This document shows positions 27,224-34,632 of a stretch of DNA of 64,000 nucleotides, in pieces. Position numbers and translations under genes: made by a program. The notes under the pieces were generated by a model. The model ran no database searches. It was not told the DNA's origin and saw only the letters and a program-made list of their open reading frames with translations. How positions within the stretch are numbered: the stretch's first letter is position 1; each line of letters starts with the position of its first letter. Origin of the DNA: Lutimaribacter salitolerans. GTDB taxonomy: Bacteria; Pseudomonadota; Alphaproteobacteria; Rhodobacterales; Rhodobacteraceae. The stretch lies in NCBI RefSeq assembly GCF_042677865.1, contig NZ_JBHUDD010000059.1:124001-188000 (forward strand), in the 5' to 3' direction.

Positions 27224-28117
27224 TTATCCCCCCTCGCGTTCGCGCTGGATCTGTTCGTTGCGCTGGAACAGGATGATCGGGATGATCAGGATCAGCAGCA
27301 GGATCACCGCCACGGCGCTGGCCACGGGCCAGTCGCGGTTGTTGAAGAACTCCTCCCACAGCACCTTGCCGATCATCAGCGTTTGCGAGCCGCCCAGCAG
27401 CGAGGGGATGACGAATTCGCCCAGCGTCGGGATGAAGACCAGAAAACAGCCCGCGATGATGCCGCTTTTGGACAGCGGGATGGTGATCAGCCAGAAGGCG
27501 GTAAAGCGCGAGCAGCCCAGATCCTCGGCTGCTTCGAGCAGGGCGCCATCCATCTTTTCCAGCGTGGCATAGATTGGCAGGATCATGAACGGCAAGTAGG
27601 TATAGACGATCCCGATATAGACGGCGGTGTTGGTGTTAAGGATGACCAGCGGCGTGTCGATCAGGCCCAGCCAGAACAGGAACTGGTTGAGGATGCCGTC
27701 ATTCGACAGGATGCCCATCCATGAGTAGACCCGGATCAGAAAGCTGGTCCAGAACGGCAGGATCACCAGCAGCATCAGCGTGGGCCGCCATTCATCGGGG
27801 GCCATCGCCATGCCATAGGCGATGGGATAGCCGACAAGCAGGGTCAGAAACGTGGCCAGCGCCGCGATCTGCAGGCTGGACAGGTAGGCCCGCCAGTACA
27901 GGTCATCCTGCGTCAGGAAGATGAAATTGTCGAAGTCGAGTTCTGAAAAGAACGCCTTGATGCCTGTCCAGCCCTCGGTCAGGTCCAGCGTGGGCAGATA
28001 AGGCGGAATGGCCAGCGCGGTGTCTGACAGGCTGATCTTGATAACGATCAGGAACGGGATCAGGAACAGCGCCAGCAGCCAGATGTAGGGCACCGCGATC
28101 AGGGCAAGGCGGCGCAT
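27224..28117 (-). CDS. ABC transporter permease, PotH/PotB-like
   Basis: Membrane subunit of 297 residues with about six membrane segments, starting LIAVPYIWLLALFLIPFLIVIKISLS. The ILPFWTSFLIRVYSWM stretch and the EAA loop LLEAAEDLGCSRFTAFWLI match PotH. Three bases separate it from the ATPase gene. Its periplasmic loop between the first two membrane segments is longer than in PotB of the first importer, as is usual for PotH. Confidence 0.93.
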   Translation of the reverse strand: MRRLALIAVPYIWLLALFLIPFLIVIKISLSDTALAIPPYLPTLDLTEGWTGIKAFFSELDFDNFIFLTQDDLYWRAYLSSLQIAALATFLTLLVGYPIAYGMAMAPDEWRPTLMLLVILPFWTSFLIRVYSWMGILSNDGILNQFLFWLGLIDTPLVILNTNTAVYIGIVYTYLPFMILPIYATLEKMDGALLEAAEDLGCSRFTAFWLITIPLSKSGIIAGCFLVFIPTLGEFVIPSLLGGSQTLMIGKVLWEEFFNNRDWPVASAVAVILLLILIIPIILFQRNEQIQREREGG

Positions 28118-28120
28118 CTC

Positions 28121-29245
28121 TCAGGCCTCCAGCAGGACGGGGGCGGTGTCTGTCCAGCTCAGCCAGACGCGATCCTCCCATGTCAGGCTTCGGCGCGACA
28201 GGCGGCGGGTGTTGGCAAGCTGCGCCTTCATCATCGTGCCGTCGGCCAGTTTGACATGATAGGTCGACAGGTTGCCCAGATAGGCGATGTCGATGATCTG
28301 GCCCCGCACCTTGTTGGCGACATCCTGCGGCTCGTCCGCCGAGATCGCCACCTTTTCCGGCCGCATCGCCAGAAAGCACTTCTGCCCCTTCGAAAACGAC
28401 TTGTCGGTCTTCACATGCAGGCTGGGCTGGCCTTCGGCCCAGTCCACGTCATAGCCGTCGTTGGCGGGGGTGGCGGCACCGGCGATGATGTTCACATCGC
28501 CGATGAAGTCGGCGACATAGACCGAGTTGGGCAGCTCATAGATCACCGGTGGGGTGGCGACCTGAATGATCCGCCCCTCGTCCATCACCGCCACGCGGCT
28601 GGCCACGGTCATCGCCTCTTCCTGGTCGTGGGTGACGATGACAAAGGTCGTGCCGGTCTTTTCCTGGATATCCATCAGCTCGAACTGCGTGTCCTGTCGC
28701 AGCTTGGCGTCCAGCGCGCCCAGCGGTTCGTCCAGCAGCAGCAGCTTGGGCGCCTTGGCCAGCGAGCGCGCCAGCGCCACGCGCTGCCGCTGACCGCCGG
28801 AGATCTGATGCGGTTTGCGCTGGGCGAAACGGTCCAGCCGGGTCAGGCGCAGCATTTCCGATACGCGCGCCTCGATCTGGTCCTTGGGCTTGCCTTCGCG
28901 TTTCAGGCCAAAGGCGATGTTTTCCCAGACCGACAGGTGCGGGAACAGCGCGTAGGACTGGAACATCATGTTCACCGGGCGCTTGTTGGGTGCGATGCCC
29001 GTCATGTCCTGACCGCCGATCAGGATCTTGCCCTCGGTCGGGGTTTCAAACCCAGCCAGCATGCGCATCATCGTGGTCTTGCCGCAGCCCGACGGGCCCA
29101 GCAGGGCAAAGAACTCCTTGGCAAAGATGTCCTGTGTCAGATTGTCGATGGCGACGAAATCGCCGAACCGCTTGGTCACGTTCACGAACTGGATCAGCGG
29201 CTTTTCGTTTGGATCTTCCCAAGGGGCAAAGACGGTATCGGCCAT
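28121..29245 (-). CDS. Polyamine-type ABC transporter ATP-binding protein (PotG/PotA-like)
   Basis: ATPase of 374 residues. Walker A GPSGCGKTT near residue 52, signature ISGGQRQRVALARSL, Walker B LLLLDEPLGALD, switch VTHDQEEAM, then a TOBE domain with FLAMRPEKVAISADE. Start set at the ATG at 29245, whose first residues MADTVFAPWEDPNEKPLIQF fit PotG; longer frames read through the hairpin region upstream. A hairpin with a TTTT tail separates it from the binding-protein gene, so less ATPase than receptor is expected. Confidence 0.93.
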   Translation of the reverse strand: MADTVFAPWEDPNEKPLIQFVNVTKRFGDFVAIDNLTQDIFAKEFFALLGPSGCGKTTMMRMLAGFETPTEGKILIGGQDMTGIAPNKRPVNMMFQSYALFPHLSVWENIAFGLKREGKPKDQIEARVSEMLRLTRLDRFAQRKPHQISGGQRQRVALARSLAKAPKLLLLDEPLGALDAKLRQDTQFELMDIQEKTGTTFVIVTHDQEEAMTVASRVAVMDEGRIIQVATPPVIYELPNSVYVADFIGDVNIIAGAATPANDGYDVDWAEGQPSLHVKTDKSFSKGQKCFLAMRPEKVAISADEPQDVANKVRGQIIDIAYLGNLSTYHVKLADGTMMKAQLANTRRLSRRSLTWEDRVWLSWTDTAPVLLEA

Positions 29246-29295
29246 ATCTGTGGTTTCCCGAAGCCCGTCCCGGGCCTGACCCGGGATCTGGTGGT

Positions 29296-29325
29296 AAAAC
29301 ACCCCGGCACAGCATGGCCGGGGTG
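29296..29325 (-). terminator. Intercistronic hairpin with T-run after potF-like gene
   Basis: On the minus strand, CACCCCGGC-N8-GCCGGGGTG forms a perfect 9-bp stem followed by TTTT. It lies about 20 bases after the binding-protein stop. The core CCCCGGC...GCCGGGG recurs at 38453-38475 after another binding-protein gene. Likely a partial terminator. A second dyad, CCCGGG-N5-CCCGGG, follows about 15 bases further on. Confidence 0.7.
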
Positions 29326-29346
29326 CATGGTTCATTTTTGCAGGGA

Positions 29347-30432
29347 TCAGATACCCGATTTCACCTTGGTCCACATGCGGGTCAGCGTGCGCTGATCGCG
29401 GACACCAAAGGGCGTGACGGTGTACAGTTGTTCAAGCGCCGCCTCGTCAGGATAGATCGCCGGATCGTTGATCACGTCGTCGTTCAGGAACTCCTGCGAC
29501 GCCAGGTTGCCATTGGCGAAATACACATAGTTGGTGGCCGCCGCCATGTTCTGCGCGTCCATGATGAAGTTCAGGAAGGTGTGCGCCGCCTCGGGGTTGG
29601 GGGCATCGACCGGAATGGCCATCTGGTCGAACCACATCAACGCGCCCTCGGTCGGGGCGTTGTAGACGATTTCCACACCGTTGTCGGCCTCGTCCGCGCG
29701 GTCACGGGCCTGCAGGATGTCACCCGACCAACCAAAGGCCACGCAGATGTCGCCGTTGGCCAGCGCGTTGATATACTCGCTGCTGTGGAACTTGCGCACA
29801 TGCGGGCGCACGGCCAGCAGCACCTCTTCGGCCTTGGCCATCGACTCGTCGTCCTTGCCGTCCGGGTCCATGCCGGAGTAGGCCAGTGCGGCCGGGATCA
29901 TCTCGGTCGGGGCGTCCAGGAAATAGACGCCGCATGCCGCCAGCTTTTCCATGTTCGCCGGATCGAAGATCAGGTCGAGGCTGTCGAGCGGGGCGTCCTC
30001 GCCCAGCACTTCGCGCACCTTCTCGACATTGGCGCCGATGCCGGTGGTGCCCCACATGTAGTTGATGGAATAGGCGTTGTCGGGGTCGTAGGTGGCGGTG
30101 CGCTCTGAAATCACGTCCCACATGTTTTCCAGGTTGGGCAGTTTCGACTTGTCCAGTTGCTGAAAGGCCCCCGCGGTGATCTGGCGCTGCAGGAAGGTGC
30201 CGGTGGGCACAACCACGTCATAGCCCGATCCGCCCGCCAGCATCTTGGTTTCAAGCACCTCGTTGCTGTCGAACACGTCATAGATCAGGTCGATGCCGGT
30301 TTCGTCCTCGAATTTCTTCAGCAGCGATTCGTCGATGTAGTCGGACCAGTTGTAAACGCGGACCTCGTCGGCGGCCACGGCACCTGCGAGCAGGGCAAAG
30401 GCGGCGGTCATGGTAACCAGGCGTTCTGTCAT
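29347..30432 (-). CDS. Putrescine-type solute-binding protein (PotF-like)
   Basis: Periplasmic receptor of 361 residues, first gene of the second importer. Signal peptide residues 1-21 (MTERLVTMTAAFALLAGAVAA). The mature chain opens DEVRVYNWSDYIDESLLKKF, the PotF signature, and continues DVVVPTGTFLQRQITAGAFQ, NYMWGTTGIGANVEKV and SGDILQARDRA, all characteristic of putrescine-binding PotF. The start at 30432 has GGGAG-type sequence upstream. A near-palindromic motif at 30474 lies 42 bases before the start and probably controls it together with the divergent GntR gene. Confidence 0.93.
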   Translation of the reverse strand: MTERLVTMTAAFALLAGAVAADEVRVYNWSDYIDESLLKKFEDETGIDLIYDVFDSNEVLETKMLAGGSGYDVVVPTGTFLQRQITAGAFQQLDKSKLPNLENMWDVISERTATYDPDNAYSINYMWGTTGIGANVEKVREVLGEDAPLDSLDLIFDPANMEKLAACGVYFLDAPTEMIPAALAYSGMDPDGKDDESMAKAEEVLLAVRPHVRKFHSSEYINALANGDICVAFGWSGDILQARDRADEADNGVEIVYNAPTEGALMWFDQMAIPVDAPNPEAAHTFLNFIMDAQNMAAATNYVYFANGNLASQEFLNDDVINDPAIYPDEAALEQLYTVTPFGVRDQRTLTRMWTKVKSGI

Positions 30433-30473
30433 TTTGTTTCTCCCGTCGGTTCAGGGTCTTTCGCCCTGAACCA

Positions 30474-30491
30474 AAAATTTGATCATATTTT
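30474..30491. promoter_or_regulatory. Candidate GntR operator, copy A, between potF-like and gntR
   Basis: AAAATTTGATCATATTTT is palindromic at 16 of 18 positions (arms AAAATnTGA / TCAnATTTT). It stands in an AT-rich island of a GC-rich genome, 42 bases before the potF-like start and 88 before the GntR start. The 17 bases AATTTGATCATATTTTG recur exactly at 31301. Confidence 0.7.
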
Positions 30492-30578
30492 GCCGCACGC
30501 GACAATATGGAAACTTTTCCATGACAGCGTTAAAGTAACAAGAGACGGTTCAGGCCAGACAAAGGAAATGCCCTTCAA

Positions 30579-31283
30579 ATGAATGATTTGGCCCAGAAAA
30601 CAGGCGGATCCGATGGCTTGGGTGCCGGTCTGCCTGCGCACCAGGTGATCTATGGCAAGCTGCGGGAATTGATCCTTTTTGGCGAGATTGCCCCGGGCGA
30701 GGCGGTGACGATTCAAGGTCTCTGCGCCCGTCTGGGGGCCGGCATGACCCCGGTGCGCGAGGCGATCCGCCGCCTGATTTCCGAAGGCGCGCTGGAGTTT
30801 CAGGGCAATCGGCGGGTCTGCGTGCCGCAACTGACAGCCGCCAACGTGGCCGAGATCATCTTTGCCCGGCAGTGGCTGGAATCGCATCTGGCCCTGCGCG
30901 CCACCCAGCGCGCCAAAGCCGATGATCTGGCCGGGTTGGCGCGTATCGATGCAGCCCTGGATCGCGCGATCGAGCGCGGGGAACTGCACGCCTATCTGCA
31001 GCAGAACTACTTGTTCCACCAAAGAATTTACCAGATCGCGGATGCGCCGATACTGGCCGAGATGGCCGAGCGTCTGTGGCTGCGCTTCGGCCCTGCGCTG
31101 CGGGTGATGATCGGGCGGGTGGGCACGCAGAACCTGCCCGACAAGCATCGCGCCTTGATGGAATGCATGCGCACCGGCGATCCCGAAGGGGCGGCCCGCG
31201 CCGTGCGCGAGGACATGCTGCAAGGCATGGAACAGGTGCGTGCTATGCTGGAACGCGCCCAGAACGCCCAGCCGGGCGGGTGA
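30579..31283 (+). CDS. GntR-family (FadR/FCD) transcriptional regulator
   Basis: Regulator of 234 residues. The N-terminal winged helix spans residues 20-85 (HQVIYGKLRELILFGEIAPG, then the recognition helix MTPVREAIRRLISEGAL). The C-terminal FCD ligand domain shows FHQRIYQIAD and DKHRALMECM; the position of the last metal-binding histidine of many FCD domains reads REDM here, so metal use may differ. It is divergent from the polyamine importer and lies 79 bp before the aminotransferase, with matching palindromes in both gaps. Predicted to sense the imported amine or a breakdown product. Confidence 0.92.
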   Translation: MNDLAQKTGGSDGLGAGLPAHQVIYGKLRELILFGEIAPGEAVTIQGLCARLGAGMTPVREAIRRLISEGALEFQGNRRVCVPQLTAANVAEIIFARQWLESHLALRATQRAKADDLAGLARIDAALDRAIERGELHAYLQQNYLFHQRIYQIADAPILAEMAERLWLRFGPALRVMIGRVGTQNLPDKHRALMECMRTGDPEGAARAVREDMLQGMEQVRAMLERAQNAQPGG

Positions 31284-31298
31284 TTCGATTGACAGCAC

Positions 31299-31316
31299 GG
31301 AATTTGATCATATTTT
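31299..31316. promoter_or_regulatory. Candidate GntR operator, copy B, before the aminotransferase
   Basis: GGAATTTGATCATATTTT lies 16 bases after the GntR stop codon and 47 bases before the aminotransferase ATG. AATTTGATCATATTTTG is identical to copy A. Its presence in this gap implies that the aminotransferase has its own promoter under the same control. Confidence 0.65.
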
Positions 31317-31362
31317 GGGGGTAGAGGGCGTGCCGCGCCCATTTGTCATTCAAGAGGCCCCC

Positions 31363-32760
31363 ATGACCCAGATCACCAACCACATGCCCACCGCCGAATT
31401 GCAGGCGCTGGATGCTGCCCATCACATGCACCCGTTCTCGACCCAGGACGCATTCACCAGGAATGGCGCACGGGTGATCACCCGGGCCGAGGGCGTGTGG
31501 ATTCATGACAGCGAGGGCAACAAGATCCTCGATGGCATGGCCGGGCTGTGGTGCGTGAACGTGGGCTATGGACGCGACCGTCTGGCCGATGTGGCGGCGC
31601 GGCAGATGCGCGAGCTGCCCTATTACAACACGTTTTTCATGACGACCCACGTGCCCGCCATCGCGCTGTCGCAGAAACTGGCCGAAATCGCCCCCGGCGA
31701 CCTGAACCACGTGTTCTATGCCGGGTCCGGGTCCGAGGCGAATGACACCAACATCCGCATGGTGCGCACCTACTGGGCCGAGCTGGGCAAACCCGAGAAA
31801 GCGGTGATCATCAGCCGCAAGAACGCCTATCACGGCTCGTCCGTGGGCAGCGGCAGCCTTGGCGGGATGACGGGCATGCACGCGCAGGGCGGCATGCCCA
31901 TCCCCGGCATCCACCACATCGACCAGCCGAACTGGTGGGCCGAAGGCGGCAGCACCAGCCCCGAGGAGTTCGGGCTGGAACGTGCGCGGCAACTGGAAAA
32001 GGCGATTCATGACATCGGCGTCGACAAGGTTGCGGCCTTTATCGCGGAACCCGTGCAGGGGGCCGGCGGCGTGATCGTTCCGCCCGACAGCTATTGGCCG
32101 GAAATCCAGCGTATCTGCAAGGAATACAACATCCTTCTGATCGCGGACGAGGTGATCTGCGGGTTCGGTCGTACCGGCAACTGGTTCGGCTCGCAGACCG
32201 TCGGCTGGCAGCCCGACATCATGACCATCGCCAAGGGCCTGTCCTCGGGCTATCAGCCCATCGGCGGCTCGATCGTGTCCGACAAGGTCGCGGCGGTGAT
32301 CGGCCAGTGCGAATTCAACCACGGCTACACCTATTCCTCGCACCCCGTCGCAGCGGCCGTGGCGCTGGAAAACATCAACATCATCGAAGAGGAAAACCTT
32401 GTCGGTCATGTCCGCGACGTGATCGGCCCGCATATGGCCGCGAAGTGGCAGGGGCTGACAGATCACCCTATGGTGGGAGAGGCCAAGATCGTGGGCATGA
32501 TGGGCTCGATCGCGCTGACCCCGCACAAGGAAAGCCGCGCAAGGTTTGCCGCCGATCCGGGCACCGTGGGCTACATCACGCGCGAGCGGTGCTTTGCCAA
32601 CAATCTGGTCATGCGCCACGTCGGTGACCGGATGATCATCAGCCCGCCGCTGGTGATGCAGCCCGAGGAAGCCGACATCCTGATCGAACGCGCGTGGAAG
32701 TCGCTGGACGAGGCGATGGTGCAGGTCAAGGAGCAGGGGTTGTGGGTGGCCGCCAGCTAA
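31363..32760 (+). CDS. Class III aminotransferase, putrescine/omega-amine:pyruvate type (SpuC-like)
   Basis: PLP enzyme of 465 residues that moves an amino group from a terminal amine to pyruvate or another oxo acid. PLP lysine is Lys291 in TIAKGLSSGYQPIGG; the cofactor-binding GSGSEANDTNIR (near 121), NAYHGSS and AEPVQGAGGVIVPP and IADEVICGFGRTG motifs are all present. Start at 31363 is chosen because AAGAGG precedes it and the family begins there. Context with a putrescine-type importer, an FAD amine oxidase and a GntR regulator favours putrescine or a related diamine; taurine or beta-alanine cannot be excluded. An intrinsic terminator overlaps the stop codon. Confidence 0.9.
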   Translation: MTQITNHMPTAELQALDAAHHMHPFSTQDAFTRNGARVITRAEGVWIHDSEGNKILDGMAGLWCVNVGYGRDRLADVAARQMRELPYYNTFFMTTHVPAIALSQKLAEIAPGDLNHVFYAGSGSEANDTNIRMVRTYWAELGKPEKAVIISRKNAYHGSSVGSGSLGGMTGMHAQGGMPIPGIHHIDQPNWWAEGGSTSPEEFGLERARQLEKAIHDIGVDKVAAFIAEPVQGAGGVIVPPDSYWPEIQRICKEYNILLIADEVICGFGRTGNWFGSQTVGWQPDIMTIAKGLSSGYQPIGGSIVSDKVAAVIGQCEFNHGYTYSSHPVAAAVALENINIIEEENLVGHVRDVIGPHMAAKWQGLTDHPMVGEAKIVGMMGSIALTPHKESRARFAADPGTVGYITRERCFANNLVMRHVGDRMIISPPLVMQPEEADILIERAWKSLDEAMVQVKEQGLWVAAS

Positions 32761-32785
32761 GGCGGGCCTTTATTCTTTATTCTTT
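32748..32785 (+). terminator. Intrinsic terminator of the aminotransferase gene, IS inserted in its U-tract
   Basis: GGCCGCC and GGCGGGCC form a stem with one bulge around the loop AGCTAA, which holds the stop codon. A T-rich tract TTTATTCTTTATTCTTT follows. The IS1595-type element begins right after it, at 32786. Confidence 0.65.
32778..32785. repeat. Target-site duplication, left copy
   Basis: TATTCTTT directly before the left end of the IS. The same eight bases follow the right end at 34633-34640. Eight bases is the usual duplication for the IS1595 family. Confidence 0.92.
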
Positions 32786-32814
32786 GGGGGTGTCCGCAAA
32801 CCGTGTTGGTTCAC
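32786..32814 (+). repeat. Left terminal inverted repeat of the IS
   Basis: Starts GGGGGTGTCC and continues GCAAACCGTGTTGGTTCAC. It differs from the right end at positions 11, 17 and 28 only. Confidence 0.93.
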
Positions 32815-32853
32815 GCAAATGACATTCGATCGAAGATGTTGGGAAGGGCGATA

Positions 32854-32872
32854 GGGGAGCACGAGGCTCCCC
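32854..32872 (-). terminator. Hairpin downstream of the passenger gene inside the IS
   Basis: GGGGAGC-ACGAG-GCTCCCC, a perfect 7-bp stem about 110 bases after the PemK-like stop on the minus strand. No T-run follows, so termination is only possible. Confidence 0.4.
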
Positions 32873-32984
32873 TTCGCAAGTAGTTTCCCCTCTCGGGGAG
32901 GCGGTCGTCTGTCTCCAGCGCCGCAGTTGCTGAGTATCAAATAGGATCGATAAGCGCGATCCAAAAATCCAACTGGCAGAAAAC

Positions 32985-33446
32985 CTACCGAGGTTGGGGC
33001 AACCGCAGATGTATCTTGGTGACAATCCGGTTGATTTCTTCGGGGCCAAGCCGGGGAGTCAATAATTCGGGGGCCTTCAAGCGACTTACTGCCAGGGTGA
33101 GGAGTTGATCGCAGATTGCATAGGATGTCTCGCCGTCAATCGATGTCTCAAGTAGCTCTGCCCACTTGTTGTTGCCTTGGTCGACCGTGCTGGTCGGAAT
33201 CAAAGTGGCAGATCCCGAGAGGGTATTGGCGGGTGAGATGATGACCACCGGGCGTGTCTTCCACATTTCTGGCAGTTCGGCGTCCTTGGGCAATCGACAC
33301 CAATACAACTCTCCGATTCGAGGAGCTCGCCGAAGCTCCGGAAGGACGCGGGGCGGCACGGTCTCGGCCACGTGACCGCGTTCTGGAGGTGGTGCTCCCA
33401 CCGACAGGATTCCCTTGATGCGACGCTGAGGCTGCCCGCCATCCAT
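32985..33446 (-). CDS. PemK/MazF-family protein carried by the IS
   Basis: A 153-residue protein. Residues ~42-150 form the PemK/MazF fold: RIGELYWCRLP (first strand), KTRPVVIISPANTL, TLIPTSTVDQ, ETSYAICDQLLTLAVSRL and the C-terminal helix GPEEINRIVTKIHLRL. Family members are usually mRNA endonucleases of toxin-antitoxin pairs. The ~40 residues before the fold are unusual and are rich in Pro and Arg. The gene lies 109 bp after the transposase, on the same strand, with GGAG before its ATG. No antitoxin gene fits in that gap or next to it, so it may be a stand-alone effector, a regulator of transposition, or inactive. Family call is good; toxicity is untested. Confidence 0.82.
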   Translation of the reverse strand: MDGGQPQRRIKGILSVGAPPPERGHVAETVPPRVLPELRRAPRIGELYWCRLPKDAELPEMWKTRPVVIISPANTLSGSATLIPTSTVDQGNNKWAELLETSIDGETSYAICDQLLTLAVSRLKAPELLTPRLGPEEINRIVTKIHLRLPQPR

Positions 33447-33555
33447 TACTAATCTCCGTTCGAGCCTCCGCTTGAGGCGATTGGGATGGAGATCGGACCG
33501 TTTGTCTTCTTTCAGAAACTGGTGGGAAGCCAGTTTGCAGCCACTATTCAGTTGC

Positions 33556-34554
33556 CTATGAAGCCCTGACTACGTCCGCGGGCCGCAGCCCAGCCAACCG
33601 CACCTCAAGCCACCGAATGTAGCCGTTGAGGTTCTTCGTGGCTGGTCCGCAAAAGGGCTCGATGAACCTGCCATAGCGGGCGTGGAGCGAGTTCACGTTC
33701 TGGATATGATAGCAGCCCGCCGTGACACGGGTTCCGGGCTTGCTGCCTACCACGAAGTGCTCAAGGCCGCTCGCCGCAGCAAGGTTCTTGTAACCATTGC
33801 CGCCGTCCGAGCAGAGCACGGCATCGCCCGGCACCAAGGGCTTCATCGCGCGCTCCACGGTCGCGCCTTTGCGGTCCGTTAGTCGCCGGAAGAGGCAAGA
33901 GCCGCCGCGGTCAGCGACAGTCAGAATGGGGAGCTGCCACTTCGACAGTCCGCGCATCATCTTGAGGCCCTGCGTCGTGAAGTCTTCCCACCGTGGGCGC
34001 GGTGGCTGGGGGACATTCTGCGGATCGGCGAAGTGCCGAACCCATTCGCGCGATCCCTTCCGGGACTCCCGTTGATAGGTCTCATCCGCCTCGATGATCC
34101 CCGAGAAGGTCGCCGCCACGCCGCTGTTTCCGATGACCGAGAACACAAGCATCCGCCAGCGCCATATCGTGTATTTGTTGAGGTCGAGCTGCTTGGCCAG
34201 CTTGCGCACCGATTGCGGCGCGGGGCTGCCCAGCATATCCCTCAACACCTCCATGAGCAGGTCGGGGCGATGGATGCGGCCGATGGCGCTCCCGGTTCGT
34301 CCTGAATAGGTCTTTTCGCAACCGGTGCATCGGTAGCGTTGGACCCTGGTCCGAGTGCGGCCCCACTTCTGGCGTCGTTCATCGCCGCAGAAGGGGCACT
34401 TGTGTTCTTGGTTTGTCCGTGCTTCGATCTCGGAAATCGCCTCCGTCTTTCGTCGGAGATCTTGGATCTTCGTCTGGGCGTCCTCGATCTGGGCCGGGTT
34501 CAGTTTGTCGAGAGCATTGAGAAAACGGCGAAAGTCGTGGTGTAGCAAGGGCAT
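33556..34554 (-). CDS. IS1595-family transposase
   Basis: DDE transposase of 332 residues. An N-terminal zinc ribbon (CPFCGDERRQKWGR...CTGCEKTYSG, near residue 53) is followed by a helix-turn-helix-like region (SVRKLAKQLDLNKYTIWRWR) and the catalytic domain with EADETYQRESRKGS, the VLCSDGGNGYKN aspartate, and HIQNVNSLHARYGRFIEPF. The closing segment GPATKNLNGYIRWLEVR matches the IS1595 C-terminus. The frame is intact from 34554 to 33556, so the element may still move. It reads toward the passenger gene. Confidence 0.93.
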   Translation of the reverse strand: MPLLHHDFRRFLNALDKLNPAQIEDAQTKIQDLRRKTEAISEIEARTNQEHKCPFCGDERRQKWGRTRTRVQRYRCTGCEKTYSGRTGSAIGRIHRPDLLMEVLRDMLGSPAPQSVRKLAKQLDLNKYTIWRWRMLVFSVIGNSGVAATFSGIIEADETYQRESRKGSREWVRHFADPQNVPQPPRPRWEDFTTQGLKMMRGLSKWQLPILTVADRGGSCLFRRLTDRKGATVERAMKPLVPGDAVLCSDGGNGYKNLAAASGLEHFVVGSKPGTRVTAGCYHIQNVNSLHARYGRFIEPFCGPATKNLNGYIRWLEVRLAGLRPADVVRAS

Positions 34555-34603
34555 CCTCCGCGGGAAAAGCGGAGTAAGATAGGCTCTTTCGAATTAAGAC
34601 GAA

Positions 34604-34632
34604 GCGAACCAACACAGTTTGTGGACACCCCC
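34604..34632 (-). repeat. Right terminal inverted repeat of the IS
   Basis: Read on the minus strand it starts GGGGGTGTCC and continues ACAAACTGTGTTGGTTCGC, matching the left end in 26 of 29 bases. Its first base supplies the last base of the TAG stop of the neighbouring hydrolase gene. Confidence 0.93.

Larger units (their letters stand above)
32786..34632 (-). mobile_element. IS1595-family insertion sequence with PemK/MazF-like passenger gene, 1847 bp
   Basis: The element is bounded by inverted repeats of 29 bp (26 matches) that begin GGGGGTGTCC, at 32786-32814 and 34604-34632, and by the direct repeat TATTCTTT. It encodes a DDE transposase with an N-terminal zinc ribbon and, downstream on the same strand, a PemK/MazF-like protein. 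Ends starting with GG and 8-bp duplications fit IS1595. The identical duplications and intact genes suggest a recent insertion. The ~200 bp at its left end hold no gene but include a 7-bp hairpin. Confidence 0.93.

Noticed and set aside
32770..32964. 64-codon minus-strand frame at the left end of the IS
   Set aside because: Crosses the IS boundary and terminal repeat, so it cannot be an original IS gene; no ribosome site or motif.
33447..33555. Possible antitoxin gene before the PemK-like gene
   Set aside because: Gap allows at most about 36 codons and shows no start with ribosome site or antitoxin-like sequence.
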